Below, one piece after another: positions 18,849 to 27,640 of a stretch of DNA of 35,240 bases. Source of the stretch: an uncultured Collinsella sp. (lineage in GTDB: Bacteria; Actinomycetota; Coriobacteriia; Coriobacteriales; Coriobacteriaceae); NCBI GenBank assembly GCA_902497065.1, contig CABVDH010000019.1, positions 1 to 35,240 on the forward strand, written 5' to 3'. The notes below the pieces were generated by a model. The model was not told where the DNA came from. It saw only the letters and a program-made list of their open reading frames with translations, and made no database searches. A program made the position numbers and the translations under genes. Positions within the stretch are counted from its first letter, which is position 1, and every line of letters starts with the position of its first letter.

Positions 18849-19085
18849 GGCCGTGTGCAAAAAAGGGCAAGTATGAGTACTGTTGCCATGCTTGCAACAT
18901 TTATTCTGGGCTAAAAAAAGGTCCTAAGTGAGATTTATTCTTACTAGGACCTCTTTTATTGGACATATGAGGAGATATGCAAGTCGGAATGGTGTTCAAA
19001 TGGCGCCAACATGAGCTTTGAAGGCAAGTATTGCTGTTACTAAATTTGTGACAGTACTCATATTTGCCATTTTTTGCACACAGCC
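18849..19085. repeat. 237-bp MITE-like element with 38-bp terminal inverted repeats
   Basis: The left end (18849-18886) and the inverted right end (19048-19085) match at 33 of 38 positions and share GTGTGCAAAAAA and TATGAGTACTGT. The interior is AT-rich, non-coding, and holds a strong terminator (18914-18957). The right half is itself partly palindromic, with GGCAA at 19023-19027 facing TTGCC at 19064-19068. It occupies nearly the whole gap between the convergent M32 gene and glmM. The shape is that of a non-autonomous miniature transposon; no clear target-site duplication could be assigned. Confidence 0.75.
18914..18957. terminator. bidirectional terminator inside the MITE-like element
   Basis: AGGTCCTA (18919-18926) pairs with TAGGACCT (18945-18952), with further partial pairing inside. 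A run of A lies on the left and T on the right, so it can end transcripts from the M32 gene (plus) and from glmM (minus). Confidence 0.8.
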
Positions 19086-19121
19086 TATTAATAACCCCCT
19101 GCCAAACGGTCCCGAAGGCCC

Positions 19122-20454
19122 TTAGAGGGCTTCCAGTGCGTTGGCGATGCGCTTCATGGCGGCGTCGGCAGCTGCCTGGTCGGGGGCTTCGGCCAAAACG
19201 CGAATCACCGACTCGGTTCCGCTCTTGCGCACCAGCACGCGGCCCTCGCCCGCCAGCGACGCCTCGGCCTCGGCAATGGCGGCCTGCACGCCCATGTTAC
19301 CCAGCGCGACGTCCTTGTCGGCCACGCGCACGGCAACCTGCGCTTGCGGCAACAGCTTGCACGGAGCCGTGAGCTGCGAGAGCGTCTCGCGCTCGGCACG
19401 AATCACTTCCATCACGCGCAGCGAGGTCATAATGCCGTCGCCCGTGCGCTCGATATCGCCAAAGATCGTGTGGCCCGTCTGCTCGCCGCCCAGGCTGTAG
19501 CCGCCCTCGCGCATCTTGGCATACACATGACGGTCGCCCACGCCGCTGGTCACGGCACTCAGACCGGCAAGCTCCAACGACTTGATCAGGCCAAAGTTAC
19601 TGGCGATCGTCGGCACCACGGTACCGCCCGAAAGGCGACCGTGCTTGTTCAGGTACACACCGCACACGTACAGGATCTGGTCGCCATCGACCACGCGGCC
19701 GCGCTCGTCCACGGCCAGGCAGCGGTCGGCATCGCCGTCATAGGCAAAGCCCACGTCCAGGCCCTGCTCCACCACATGGCGCTGTAGACGCTCCATATGC
19801 GTGGAGCCACAGTCGACGTTGATGTTAAAGCCATCGGGAGCGGCGTTGATCACGCGCACATCGGCGCCCAGCGCGTCGAACACCGGCTTGGCCACCGAGG
19901 ACGCCGAGCCGTTGGCGCAGTCGAGACCGATCTTGACGCCCTGCAGCGAAAAGTTCGCGCTGGCAATGAGCGAGGCAAATATAGCGGTTGCGACCCTGCA
20001 TGTAGTCAACCGTGGCGCCAATGTGGTTGCCCGTTGCCAGCGGCACCTCGCTCTTGCCATCGATGTAATCCTCGATGAGCTCAAGCACGTCCTCGTCCAT
20101 CTTAAAGCCGTCGCTGTTGACGAGCTTAATGCCGTTATCGCAAAACGGGTTGTGGCTCGCACTGATCATGATGCCGCAATCGAAGCAGCCCTCCACGGTC
20201 TGATGCGCCACGCCCGGAGTGGGGATCACGTGCAGCATGTAGGCGTCCGCGCCGCTCGCGACCAAGCCGCTCACCAGCGCCGCCTCGAACATATAGCTCG
20301 AGCGACGCGTGTCCTTGCCCACGATCACGCGCGCCTTGGCCCCGCGGTTGGCGCCGTAATACCAGCCCACAAAGCGGCCGATCTTGTACGCGTGCTCTAC
20401 CGTCAGCCCAACGTTGGCCTCGCCGCGAAAGCCGTCGGTGCCAAAGTACTTCAT
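19122..20454 (-). pseudogene. glmM: phosphoglucosamine mutase with a single-base frameshift
   Basis: GlmM converts glucosamine-6-phosphate to glucosamine-1-phosphate on the route to UDP-GlcNAc and peptidoglycan. The N-terminal frame (20454 down to about 19977) begins MKYFGTDGFRGEANVGLTVE and has the active-site loop MISASHNPFCDNG with phosphoserine Ser100. The remainder is in another frame (ORF to 19122) and has the metal loop AYDGDADRCLAV, the substrate loop GGEQTGHTIFG and phosphate-binding RKSGTESVIRVL. The full span is 1333 bases, 444 codons plus one base. Dropping one T of the TTT at 19979-19977 (minus strand) restores RYIASLIASANF. All domains are intact, so this is a sequencing error, a fresh mutation or, less likely, recoding. 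The start lies 12 bases after the DUF4012 stop, suggesting coupling. Confidence 0.9.
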
Positions 20455-20466
20455 ATCTTACTTATC

Positions 20467-22788
20467 CTATTCGAACGTTTGAGCGGTTGGCGTGGTACGA
20501 ACCTTAAGCTCTTTGTGCCCAGAGTCCTTCGAAGTCGTGACCGTGTACTCGACCTTTATGTCTTGTCCAAGAAGCATGTGGACACCGCCCCATGCAACCT
20601 TCAAGCCATCGTGCGTCGCTTCGTTCATCTCGATAGAACCGGAGCCCGAAGTCTTAATGTCCGAAATGCTGCCTCCCGCAGGAGCATAGAGATAAAGCCT
20701 CAGCACCTCATCATCAATATCCTGGCTAATGCCGTTATGGCCCTGGAAATAACCAGGCATCTCGGCCTTCTCCTGAGGGGTCATCGTGTTCTTGAGCGAG
20801 GTGGTCACTCGATACGTCGTCGAGCCATCGGCATTTTCAACCGAAGAATCGATGGTGACTCGCTTATCGAGGAACCAATCCATCTTTGAATAGCTGTAGT
20901 TGTTCACATAGACGCCCAAGATCGGAGCCTCCGACGTATCGGTTTGGAGAGCGCCCGATATTCCAAGAGCCTTCGCGGCCTTTTCCTCGTCATCATTTCT
21001 CGAATACATGAGGATGCGACCCTCGGAAGCACCCTTTTCGATGGCGGCAGCAATCTTAGTAATATCGCTGGAGCCCAGTTCGTCCACGATCTTGTTAAAA
21101 GCTGATCCGGCAACCGCCGCAAAAATGGCGTCCTGTTCCTCTACCGGGTAATTCCAATAAATATCGTGCAGCAGCACCTTTGCGGCGTTACTTCCATCAA
21201 CGACGGTGCCGTCAGGAAGCTGTGTGCCGCCTACAACGCCGAGCATATACTGCAAAAATACCGGATCGACTGCAAATACGCCGTCGATGTCATCTCCGAC
21301 AATGGCCTTCTGCATATCGCTGGCAAGCTGAGCCGCACGCGGATAATCAGGCGTCATCGTAACGTCGCCCATCGTGTATCCGAGCGTGTTGAATCCGGTC
21401 AGGCCCCATCCGGTCGTGAACAAGTTTGCCTCTTCATCGGTGATGGGAAGCGGGCTCAAAGGCTCTTTCATCATGTCGACTTTGACAAAATCGCCCAGTT
21501 CGAGCTTACCGTCAGTCACCGACATCACGCCGCGAGAACCGGGGAAACCGCCGCAGGCGCGGATCTCGACATTGCTCATCGCGAGCACAAGGTAATGACG
21601 CGTCTGGCCGTTGGCGCCGAGCATCTGGGGAAGGACGGGGGCGACCTTCTCCGCTGCGTCAACCGCACCGTTGAGGGTGGCAAAGCCGTCCTTGGCCTTA
21701 TCGACCAGCTCGGTCACCTGAGAAATATGAGTATCGCCAATGCCCTGGATCTTCTCGTTGGCGCTCTTGAACACCTTCGAGCTGCTGGAAAGCGAATCGG
21801 CGACCGCCTGTAGCGCGGACACGTTAATCATGCCGTCCTGGAACAGCTTGCCGGGCGTGGCCTGCGAGAGGTTATCGGCCATGGGAACCAGCGCGCTGCT
21901 CGAGACATCGGACAGGGCATCAATCATGGTGCGGGCTGCGTTGATGTCGCTGCCATACACCGGGATAAACGAAGCCGCCGTCCACAGCGGGCTCGAGGTC
22001 TCCGCCTTCATGCTGTTGCAGAGCTCATCGATCTTCTTCGCGTCGTCAGGCAGCGTCGAAAAATCGCCCGACGTGACCTTGTCCTTAAGGCCACCGACGA
22101 TCTCGACAGCCTCCTTCGCTTCGCTCTTTACGGTCTTTGCCGAGTTAAGCAGCATAAAGCCACTTGCGCCAAGCGCAACGAGAAGCACCGCGACTACAGC
22201 GGCAATAATGGCGCCGGTGTGACGCTTTTTGCGCTCGCCCTTGCGATGGCGATGACGGACCAGACCGTCAGAGGTCGAACTCGACGAAGCGTCGCTACCG
22301 TAGTTCAAGCCAAAATCGTAATAATCTTCCTTGGAACCCGAACCCGCAAACTCGGCACCGCTATCATCCAGGCGGGCGAACGTGCCAGTCTCGGAGGCGC
22401 CGGTGTAGATCGTGCCAAGGTTACCCGTAAGCCCCGCGCCACCGGCAGAGGGAGTATTGTTGTCGGCCTTGCCGGCATTAACGTTGCCGGCGGCATTCGC
22501 GGCGTTGGCAGCACCTGCGTTGTTCGCGGGTACCGAAGGAGCCCCGCTCGGCTGCGACGCGGAGGTTGCACCGCCCGCAAAGACATTCCCTCTTGCACGG
22601 CCGGTCTTTTTTGCCTTTTGAGACTGCTCGTACAGAGCGGTAAACATCGCCGTCTCGACCGGGGACACGCGCTTACCGGAACCGCCCTGTCCAGCGCCGC
22701 CCGGCGTGCCGGCCTTACCAGCCCCGTTCGGACGCGGCGGAACTGCAGGGCGGCCGCTATCGCTGCCCTTAAAGTGATTACCAGCCAT
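20467..22788 (-). CDS. DUF4012 domain-containing single-pass membrane protein
   Basis: This 773-residue protein has a long polar N-terminal region rich in Gly, Ala, Asn and Pro (about 1-170). A strongly basic patch (HRHRKGERKKRH, about 179-190) is followed by one membrane helix (about 192-215, GAIIAAVVAVLLVALGASGF), so the large C-terminal part should be outside the cell. The outer region has a helical section (about 225-400) and a DUF4012-type core with LAMSNVEIRACGGFPGSRG and TPDYPRAAQLASDM. DUF4012 has no established biochemical role; family members are cell-surface proteins often near polysaccharide genes. The ATG at 22788 is used because GAGGA lies seven bases before it. glmM follows 12 bases downstream, which hints at an envelope-related role. 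Confidence 0.85.
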   Translation of the reverse strand: MAGNHFKGSDSGRPAVPPRPNGAGKAGTPGGAGQGGSGKRVSPVETAMFTALYEQSQKAKKTGRARGNVFAGGATSASQPSGAPSVPANNAGAANAANAAGNVNAGKADNNTPSAGGAGLTGNLGTIYTGASETGTFARLDDSGAEFAGSGSKEDYYDFGLNYGSDASSSSTSDGLVRHRHRKGERKKRHTGAIIAAVVAVLLVALGASGFMLLNSAKTVKSEAKEAVEIVGGLKDKVTSGDFSTLPDDAKKIDELCNSMKAETSSPLWTAASFIPVYGSDINAARTMIDALSDVSSSALVPMADNLSQATPGKLFQDGMINVSALQAVADSLSSSSKVFKSANEKIQGIGDTHISQVTELVDKAKDGFATLNGAVDAAEKVAPVLPQMLGANGQTRHYLVLAMSNVEIRACGGFPGSRGVMSVTDGKLELGDFVKVDMMKEPLSPLPITDEEANLFTTGWGLTGFNTLGYTMGDVTMTPDYPRAAQLASDMQKAIVGDDIDGVFAVDPVFLQYMLGVVGGTQLPDGTVVDGSNAAKVLLHDIYWNYPVEEQDAIFAAVAGSAFNKIVDELGSSDITKIAAAIEKGASEGRILMYSRNDDEEKAAKALGISGALQTDTSEAPILGVYVNNYSYSKMDWFLDKRVTIDSSVENADGSTTYRVTTSLKNTMTPQEKAEMPGYFQGHNGISQDIDDEVLRLYLYAPAGGSISDIKTSGSGSIEMNEATHDGLKVAWGGVHMLLGQDIKVEYTVTTSKDSGHKELKVRTTPTAQTFE

Positions 22789-22937
22789 AAAGAAATCCTC
22801 GCAATTGAGTCGCAATGAAAAAGTCCATAACGTTACTAGTTTATGGCATTTTGAGCATCGACAGCTAAACTCCAGACACGGACATCAATTGGCGAAAATG
22901 CGGCACAACACCTTTTCTGTCTTGGCGGCGGCGTCAA

Positions 22938-23960
22938 CTACACCGTGAGGAACATCATCACGATGATCATGGCAAAGCCGATAAGGTCGGTCGGCAAAAA
23001 CACCGTGCCCAGCATAACGGCGCTGGTGATGGTCGCCGAAACCGGCTCCACAGTTCCGATGAGGCTCGCACGCACCGAGCCGATGTCCTTAACGCCCTGC
23101 ATATAGAGCATGTAAGCAAAAAACGAGCCGATAACCACGAACACCGCGAGCGCCTCGATACCGGCGGCATCGAGCGCCGGCATATGCGCCCAGGGCTGCA
23201 CGAAGACACATGAGACCACGCCCGCCGTGAGCATTGCCGAGCCCGTGACGATGGGGCTACCGTATTCGGGCAGGATCTTGGCGGGAATCACCGCCATACA
23301 CGCGGCGCTGACCGCACACATAAGACCTGCTGCCAGGCCAAGCGGCGAGATATTCAGGCTGGTGGGGTCGCCGCCGGTGGCGATTAAAAAGGTTCCACCC
23401 AGAGCCAGGCCAATGCCGATGACTTCGCGAGTACGCGGCATGCGGCGATCGGTCACGCAGGCGTAGCCCATGATGATAACGAGCTGCAGGCACTGGAGCA
23501 CCGTCGCGGTTCCGGCGTTCGTCAGGCGCACGGCCGAAAGATAGCAAAACTGGTTGAACAGCAGGCCAAAGGCGGTAAAGAGCAGCAGCTGCTTGCGATC
23601 GGCGGGTGTGGTCCAGAGCTTAATCAGGCGCTCGCGGTCGCGCGTAACAACCACGGCCATAAAGAGTAGACCGGCGAGAATCTGACGCACGCTCATAAGC
23701 CACAAGGTGTCGACGTGGTAGATATCGAACAGAAAGCTCGCGCTGGTGCCCGAGAAGCCCCAAAACGAACCGCCCACCAGCGTAGCCAAGACGCCCGTGA
23801 TCATCTTGCGCGACGACGCATCGTTAAGGCGCTCGCGCCAGGCGCGACGGGTGTTGCGGCTGAGCTCGTCGGTGCCCTCGGGCACATCAATGTTCGATAT
23901 ATCGGTCATCGGCACCGAAGCCCCTGTGCCTTCGACCTGCTCGACACACTCTTTGCTCAT
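22938..23960 (-). CDS. EamA/DMT-superfamily transporter
   Basis: A 340-residue membrane protein with a polar N-terminal tail (~50 residues) and about ten hydrophobic helices in two similar halves. The first half opens with GVLATLVGGSFWGFSGTSAS, typical of EamA repeats. The second half contains GLAAGLMCAVSAACMAVIPA and ends with the family-like RASLIGTVEPVSATITSAVM. DMT transporters export amino acids or related metabolites; the substrate cannot be read from sequence. The ATG at 23960 is used, with GGGGGAG upstream. It is probably its own unit: 149 bases separate it from the DUF4012 gene downstream. The 289 bases upstream to the tRNA show nothing but the tRNA promoter. Confidence 0.85.
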   Translation of the reverse strand: MSKECVEQVEGTGASVPMTDISNIDVPEGTDELSRNTRRAWRERLNDASSRKMITGVLATLVGGSFWGFSGTSASFLFDIYHVDTLWLMSVRQILAGLLFMAVVVTRDRERLIKLWTTPADRKQLLLFTAFGLLFNQFCYLSAVRLTNAGTATVLQCLQLVIIMGYACVTDRRMPRTREVIGIGLALGGTFLIATGGDPTSLNISPLGLAAGLMCAVSAACMAVIPAKILPEYGSPIVTGSAMLTAGVVSCVFVQPWAHMPALDAAGIEALAVFVVIGSFFAYMLYMQGVKDIGSVRASLIGTVEPVSATITSAVMLGTVFLPTDLIGFAMIIVMMFLTV

Positions 23961-24191
23961 TCCACTCCCCCGAAACAGCTTGGAAACAATTCGGCTTACC
24001 TTACCACGGCGAAGGCACCAGCTGGAGGCTTGTCCGCTTATCGGTAGGACAATTCCGCAGGCGTCTTTCCATAGCTCGATACCGCAATGGCCTTGCATTA
24101 TGCGACAGCCAAATCGCGGCAGCAGGCACTTTTGAGATGGATATGACAAAGCCCCCGAATTCCACAATGTAAGCGATTTTTAAAAATGTTC

Positions 24192-24220
24192 TTGCCACCG
24201 AGTTCAGGCTCCGTTATATT
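24192..24220 (+). promoter_or_regulatory. promoter of tRNA-Val
   Basis: TTGCCA (24192-24197), a 17-base spacer and TATATT (24215-24220) lie 29 bases before the tRNA 5' end, a normal sigma-70 layout. Confidence 0.7.
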
Positions 24221-24249
24221 ATCCCTTGCGCGCTTGCGCACCCTTGATC

Positions 24250-24324
24250 GGGCGTTTAGCTCAGGGGGAGAGCGCTTCCCTGACACGGAAGAGGTCAGAA
24301 GTTCAAATCTTCTAACGCCCACCA
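24250..24324 (+). tRNA. tRNA-Val (anticodon GAC)
   Basis: The 75 bases fold fully: acceptor GGGCGTT/AACGCCC, D stem GCTC/GAGC, anticodon stem CTTCC/GGAAG with loop CTGACAC giving anticodon GAC, a 5-base variable loop, T stem AGAAG/CTTCT with TTCAAAT loop, discriminator A and an encoded CCA. A terminator follows. It stands alone at the left border of an accessory-looking region. Confidence 0.97.
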
Positions 24325-24332
24325 AATGTTCG

Positions 24333-24368
24333 CAGCTCAGAGGCTATGTCCTCTGGGCTGTTTTGTTT
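24333..24368 (+). terminator. terminator of tRNA-Val
   Basis: CAGCTCAGAGG (24333-24343) pairs with CCTCTGGGCTG (24350-24360), with one G-T pair, around a short loop, and runs into TTTTGTTTT. The remaining 250 bases to the next gene show no feature other than its ribosome site. Confidence 0.85.
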
Positions 24369-24618
24369 TATGTCGCTAAATCCGCCGGCAGTTCCAACCG
24401 CCCAAGCAACCACCCTGCCCATACACAAAACCGCGTCAGCGACCCAAGTGCCTATCCCGGCTGACTCCGCAGTCAATCAAAACCGCCCCAATAGTCACCG
24501 AGGCCGAGACCAACACGTCTCGAACCCATCCGAGCCGCAACTTCTCAGCAAAACGCCGCGATGTCTGTGCCCTGCGGTATCCTTGAGCCACTTGCACCTG
24601 CAGCACCAAGGAGCCGCC

Positions 24619-25305
24619 ATGCGCACCGAGCTCGATGTCCCCTTTTCGCACAAAGAAGAAGCCAAGGCGCTGGGCGCCAAATGGGACCGGACCAAGAAGG
24701 TCTGGTATGTACCCAGCGGCGTCAACCCCGAGCCCTTTGCCGAGTGGCTGCCCGGTGTTGACCGATCCGACCCCTCAGCGCCGTATATATATCTAGTACT
24801 GGGCAAGCGCGAGTGCTGGAAGTGTCACAAAGAGACCTCGGTCGCGGCCTTTGGCATTCCCTATCGAACCGATAGCGACGAGAGCATCGCCATCGCGCAC
24901 GCGCCCAACGAATCCGGGCACATTGCCATCGACACGGCCAACGCCAACGCACTCGCCATCGTGCCCGCTCTTGGCTGCGTGCCGGGCGAGATCCGCGACT
25001 ACCTTCATAAGCGCTGCGGCTACAAGCCCGTAGGCGCGCGAGCCTCCAAAGCCCCGTCGCTCGGCAACACGTGCACCAGTTGCGACGCGCTGCAAGGCAG
25101 CCGCTATCTGTTCGAGGAGCCCTCGTCCCCATTTGCCCTCACTGCCATCAACAAGCTGCCGGCACTGGAGTTTGTGCGCGTCGAAGTTGCCGGCGTCTTT
25201 GGCGTCCCGGCCACGCGCACCGACTTTGACCAAGCGCTCTTTACCTGGGCACGTGACCATCACGCCGAGTTCCACAAGCAACTCGGTGAGGGGATTTATT
25301 TGTAG
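24619..25305 (+). CDS. DUF5710 domain protein with paired CxxC motifs
   Basis: This 228-residue protein opens with a DUF5710-type domain (1-45): LDVPFSHKEEAKALGAKWD followed by KKVWYVPSG, a short module seen in some plasmid and phage primase- or topoisomerase-associated proteins. Two Cys pairs, CWKC (about 67-70) and CTSC (about 153-156), are placed to bind one zinc ion across an intervening ~80-residue domain. The rest is not recognised, and the function is unknown. The ATG at 24619 is chosen because AAGGAG lies six bases upstream; the open frame further upstream runs through the tRNA terminator. It is convergent with the small zinc-ribbon gene. Confidence 0.75.
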   Translation: MRTELDVPFSHKEEAKALGAKWDRTKKVWYVPSGVNPEPFAEWLPGVDRSDPSAPYIYLVLGKRECWKCHKETSVAAFGIPYRTDSDESIAIAHAPNESGHIAIDTANANALAIVPALGCVPGEIRDYLHKRCGYKPVGARASKAPSLGNTCTSCDALQGSRYLFEEPSSPFALTAINKLPALEFVRVEVAGVFGVPATRTDFDQALFTWARDHHAEFHKQLGEGIYL

Positions 25306-25343
25306 AGACGGAGAAGCCTTCACAGCCAGCTCCTCCGCATCAC

Positions 25344-25628
25344 CTATCCCTCGTCGCCGGCGTCGTACACGATATCGAGGCCACAAACAGGGCATTTCTC
25401 CGGATACACCGGCATATGAACGCCTGTCCGTTTTCTCACTTCGTCGCTGAGTCTGTCGCGCGCATCGATGAACCGAATGTCGAGACACGGTATTTGCGAG
25501 CCGCAGCAAGGGCAGGTGACGACAAACGACCCGCAATCAACCTCTACGCTCGGAAACATATTGTTGTCTATAAGGGCACACGGCAGTTTTCCGTACTTCC
25601 CCATCGCAATATCGCCTCGCCAGCTCAT
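25344..25628 (-). CDS. small zinc-ribbon protein, function unknown
   Basis: A 94-residue protein beginning MSWRGDIAMGKYGKLPC. It has two Cys pairs, CPCC and CPVC, about 40 residues apart, a layout typical of a zinc ribbon. The sequence between them (DIRFIDARDRLSDEVRKRTG) is charged and helical. The start at 25628 has GAGAGGGGAG five bases before it. The sequence matches no family I recognise. It ends 39 bases from the convergent DUF5710 gene and lies 122 bases downstream of the HNH gene on the same strand. Confidence 0.65.
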   Translation of the reverse strand: MSWRGDIAMGKYGKLPCALIDNNMFPSVEVDCGSFVVTCPCCGSQIPCLDIRFIDARDRLSDEVRKRTGVHMPVYPEKCPVCGLDIVYDAGDEG

Positions 25629-25750
25629 ACACGCTCCCCTCTCGCTATACAAAACAGGAAGAGCATGCACCGGCGGGCATGCGCGAGATTGCATCGCCAC
25701 GCGATCCGATCAAACAACATGATCGTCAAAGAATGCCAAAGCCAAATACG

Positions 25751-26833
25751 CTAATACGGCAGAAGCCCCGCCTTTTCACGCTTCTTTTCCGAGCGATCGA
25801 ACTCAATGCGATGGGCCTCAAGAAACACCGTATTGGGTCGCCACTGACGCTCATTCGGCTGCCTTAGCGTCGCGCCCGCAAAGGAAGCGTAGCCGGTCTT
25901 ATCCAGCAGGTACGATCCGCACAGCCGATATTCGCCGCAAACAGGCTCAAACGAAATCAGGTGAGCATCAAATAGGGAATGAAGATCGCGTCGAAGCAGA
26001 ATGCCGTTGCTGGCAACCTGCGATTTGGGTCCCGAGTAATTCTCGATATGTGCAGCCTCCAGAGCTTCGCTGACGCCGCAGTCCGACACCGCGCAACGGC
26101 CGTCATAGGCGGCAACGAGTTGCTTGCGGAACCATTGCTGCCCCAATCGCTCGCGCCTTAACGCATAGCGGACCTTTTCGTCGTCGGTCGTACCCTGTCC
26201 GGCAAACTCAATATCGACGGGCATGTGCTTCAGATAGCTCATGTCGGGCGCAAAACGAGGGTCCGGTCCGCCTTTATGAACAGGACCGTGCAGAACAAAC
26301 CATCCGTTTTCGGGCTCGAACCGTTCAACAAACGCAAGGCCGAGCACCTTGTAGCCCACCTCGGTTGCAAATATGACTCCGACTGGAACGCCACATTCCA
26401 TGCAGTTGAGCATTTTACGGTTGTAATTCTGGTCTCGAGAACCAACGGCGCCTGGCGCTTGGACCGAATACTTAATGACCCACGTACCATCGTCCAAATA
26501 GAGCGGAGGTACATCGGTGTAGAAGCTCTTTTTAGAGTTATGGACCGAAAGCGCAAAGATCTTATTGGGATCTTGCTTCACCCGATCCTGGCCCGGCCAG
26601 AAGATCCCTGAATCCCGCGTTACGGGAAAGAAGTCCGAGCCAATTCTCAAACGATACTGATACTGAGGGCTATCTTCCTTGGTGTGGTGCGGAAGGCTGG
26701 TCCAAACGCCGCCGCGCTGTTCCTCACCCAGAAACCACTCCCATGCCTCAACGTATTCGGAAGGCACGAGACTGCAGGCGCGGTCATAGCTTGGTCCATC
26801 CATCAACGGAACAGCAAGGTCAATGTCGTTCAT
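25751..26833 (-). CDS. McrA-like HNH restriction endonuclease (COG3440-like)
   Basis: The C-terminal third (about 225-300) is an HNH nuclease of the HNH_2 type: QWFRKQLVAAYDGRCAVSDC, then EAAHIENYSG, SNGILLRRDLHSLFDAHLI. The AHI His, SNG Asn and LHSLFD His are the expected metal/catalytic residues. The N-terminal region (about 85-185) has IFALSVHNSKKSFYTDVPPL, then NYNRKMLNCMECGVPVGVIF, resembling the recognition part of 'putative restriction endonuclease' proteins that cut modified DNA. It is 360 residues from the ATG at 26833, with AGGTG six bases before; a GTG three codons earlier is possible. No methylase is adjacent, as expected for a modification-dependent enzyme. Substrate preference is inference. 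Confidence 0.78.
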   Translation of the reverse strand: MNDIDLAVPLMDGPSYDRACSLVPSEYVEAWEWFLGEEQRGGVWTSLPHHTKEDSPQYQYRLRIGSDFFPVTRDSGIFWPGQDRVKQDPNKIFALSVHNSKKSFYTDVPPLYLDDGTWVIKYSVQAPGAVGSRDQNYNRKMLNCMECGVPVGVIFATEVGYKVLGLAFVERFEPENGWFVLHGPVHKGGPDPRFAPDMSYLKHMPVDIEFAGQGTTDDEKVRYALRRERLGQQWFRKQLVAAYDGRCAVSDCGVSEALEAAHIENYSGPKSQVASNGILLRRDLHSLFDAHLISFEPVCGEYRLCGSYLLDKTGYASFAGATLRQPNERQWRPNTVFLEAHRIEFDRSEKKREKAGLLPY

Positions 26834-26985
26834 CGCCAGCACCTACAACCATACGAACGCGAGTCATGCCACTCAATAATATGGCCGAGAGTCAATTATT
26901 ACGAGATCTCATTCCGCGATCGGCACATCGTTGATGCTCTCGGTTTGCCGCTGGCGCGTTTGTACCCCGCTGCCCCACTTCCCTG

Positions 26986-26991
26986 TATACT
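26986..26991 (+). promoter_or_regulatory. -10 element upstream of the 27049 gene
   Basis: TATACT lies 57 bases before the GTG start. TTGTAC at 26960-26965 is the nearest -35-like hexamer, but the 20-base spacing is long. Confidence 0.35.
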
Positions 26992-27048
26992 GATGTAGCA
27001 CGTGTTTCATCCGGGCTTGTTGGGCCGGATTGTTCATGGGAGGTTCTT

Positions 27049-27540
27049 GTGGCTGTTTCGAATCCGCCTAAGGGAAGCGTTTCTTCTTCGTCCATCAAGC
27101 CGGTTACGCGCAAGGCCGTGCGTTGCCAGCGCGAGGTCGCTTGGCTTGTCACGCAGGCAGCGGGCAGGCTTGTGGCGACCACTCAGGACGTCAATGCGCC
27201 TACGCCGAGCTTTGTGTTAGCGGCGGCGCTGGATTTTGTGCGCCAATTGGAGCTTGCCGCGCAGGATGCCAACGGCCACCTCGACTACCAGAACGTTATG
27301 GCGCCCGATCTGCAAACGTTCTGTCACATGGCCAAGTTGCCTGCCGCGCCCAATGCGCTTTCGGACGCAGGCTACATGTTTACGCTCTCGGGCGCGGACC
27401 TTATCCGCGACATCTATGCATACTGCAGCGAGCTCGCCGAGCGCAGCGTCTTTGGCACGGCTGAAGTCAAACCGGGAAATGTCATCAAGCTGGTTCTTAG
27501 GCTGTTCTTGATAGACGGGTTCGGGGCCATGCCGGCGTAA
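27049..27540 (+). CDS. conserved-looking hypothetical protein
   Basis: A 163-residue, mostly helical, soluble protein with no signal peptide or membrane segment. The GTG start at 27049 follows GGGAGG by five bases. The first 25 residues are Ser/Lys-rich and probably disordered. The core has a repeated helix pattern (REVAWLVTQAAGRLVATTQD, PSFVLAAALDFVRQLELAAQ, GADLIRDIYAYCSELAERSV). I recognise no family or catalytic motif. It is divergent from the HNH gene and convergent with the AlbA_2 gene, separated from the latter by a hairpin. Codon use resembles that of the host genes. Confidence 0.7.
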   Translation: MAVSNPPKGSVSSSSIKPVTRKAVRCQREVAWLVTQAAGRLVATTQDVNAPTPSFVLAAALDFVRQLELAAQDANGHLDYQNVMAPDLQTFCHMAKLPAAPNALSDAGYMFTLSGADLIRDIYAYCSELAERSVFGTAEVKPGNVIKLVLRLFLIDGFGAMPA

Positions 27541-27586
27541 GCCGAGTCTTTAGCATCACCGTCGACTGGGCAACAACCGCTTTACC

Positions 27587-27635
27587 TTAGTGGGCGCCAA
27601 TCGAGGGTCGATTATTGAGTCGCCTCGTCCACTAA
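27587..27635. repeat. hairpin between convergent genes
   Basis: TTAGTGG pairs with CCACTAA across 49 bases, and inside it AATCGA-GGG-TCGATT forms a perfect small hairpin. There is no T tract, so termination here would not be of the classic rho-independent type. Confidence 0.5.
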
Positions 27636-27640
27636 CGCAT

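Noticed and set aside
19970..19990. Programmed ribosomal frameshift in glmM
   Set aside because: There is no heptameric slippery sequence or downstream structure of note; a sequencing error or simple mutation is more likely.
24301..27610. tRNA-Val as an integration site with a repeated 3' end downstream
   Set aside because: I found no repeat of the tRNA 3' end within the window (only an 8-base GCGCCCAC match near 27590) and no integrase.
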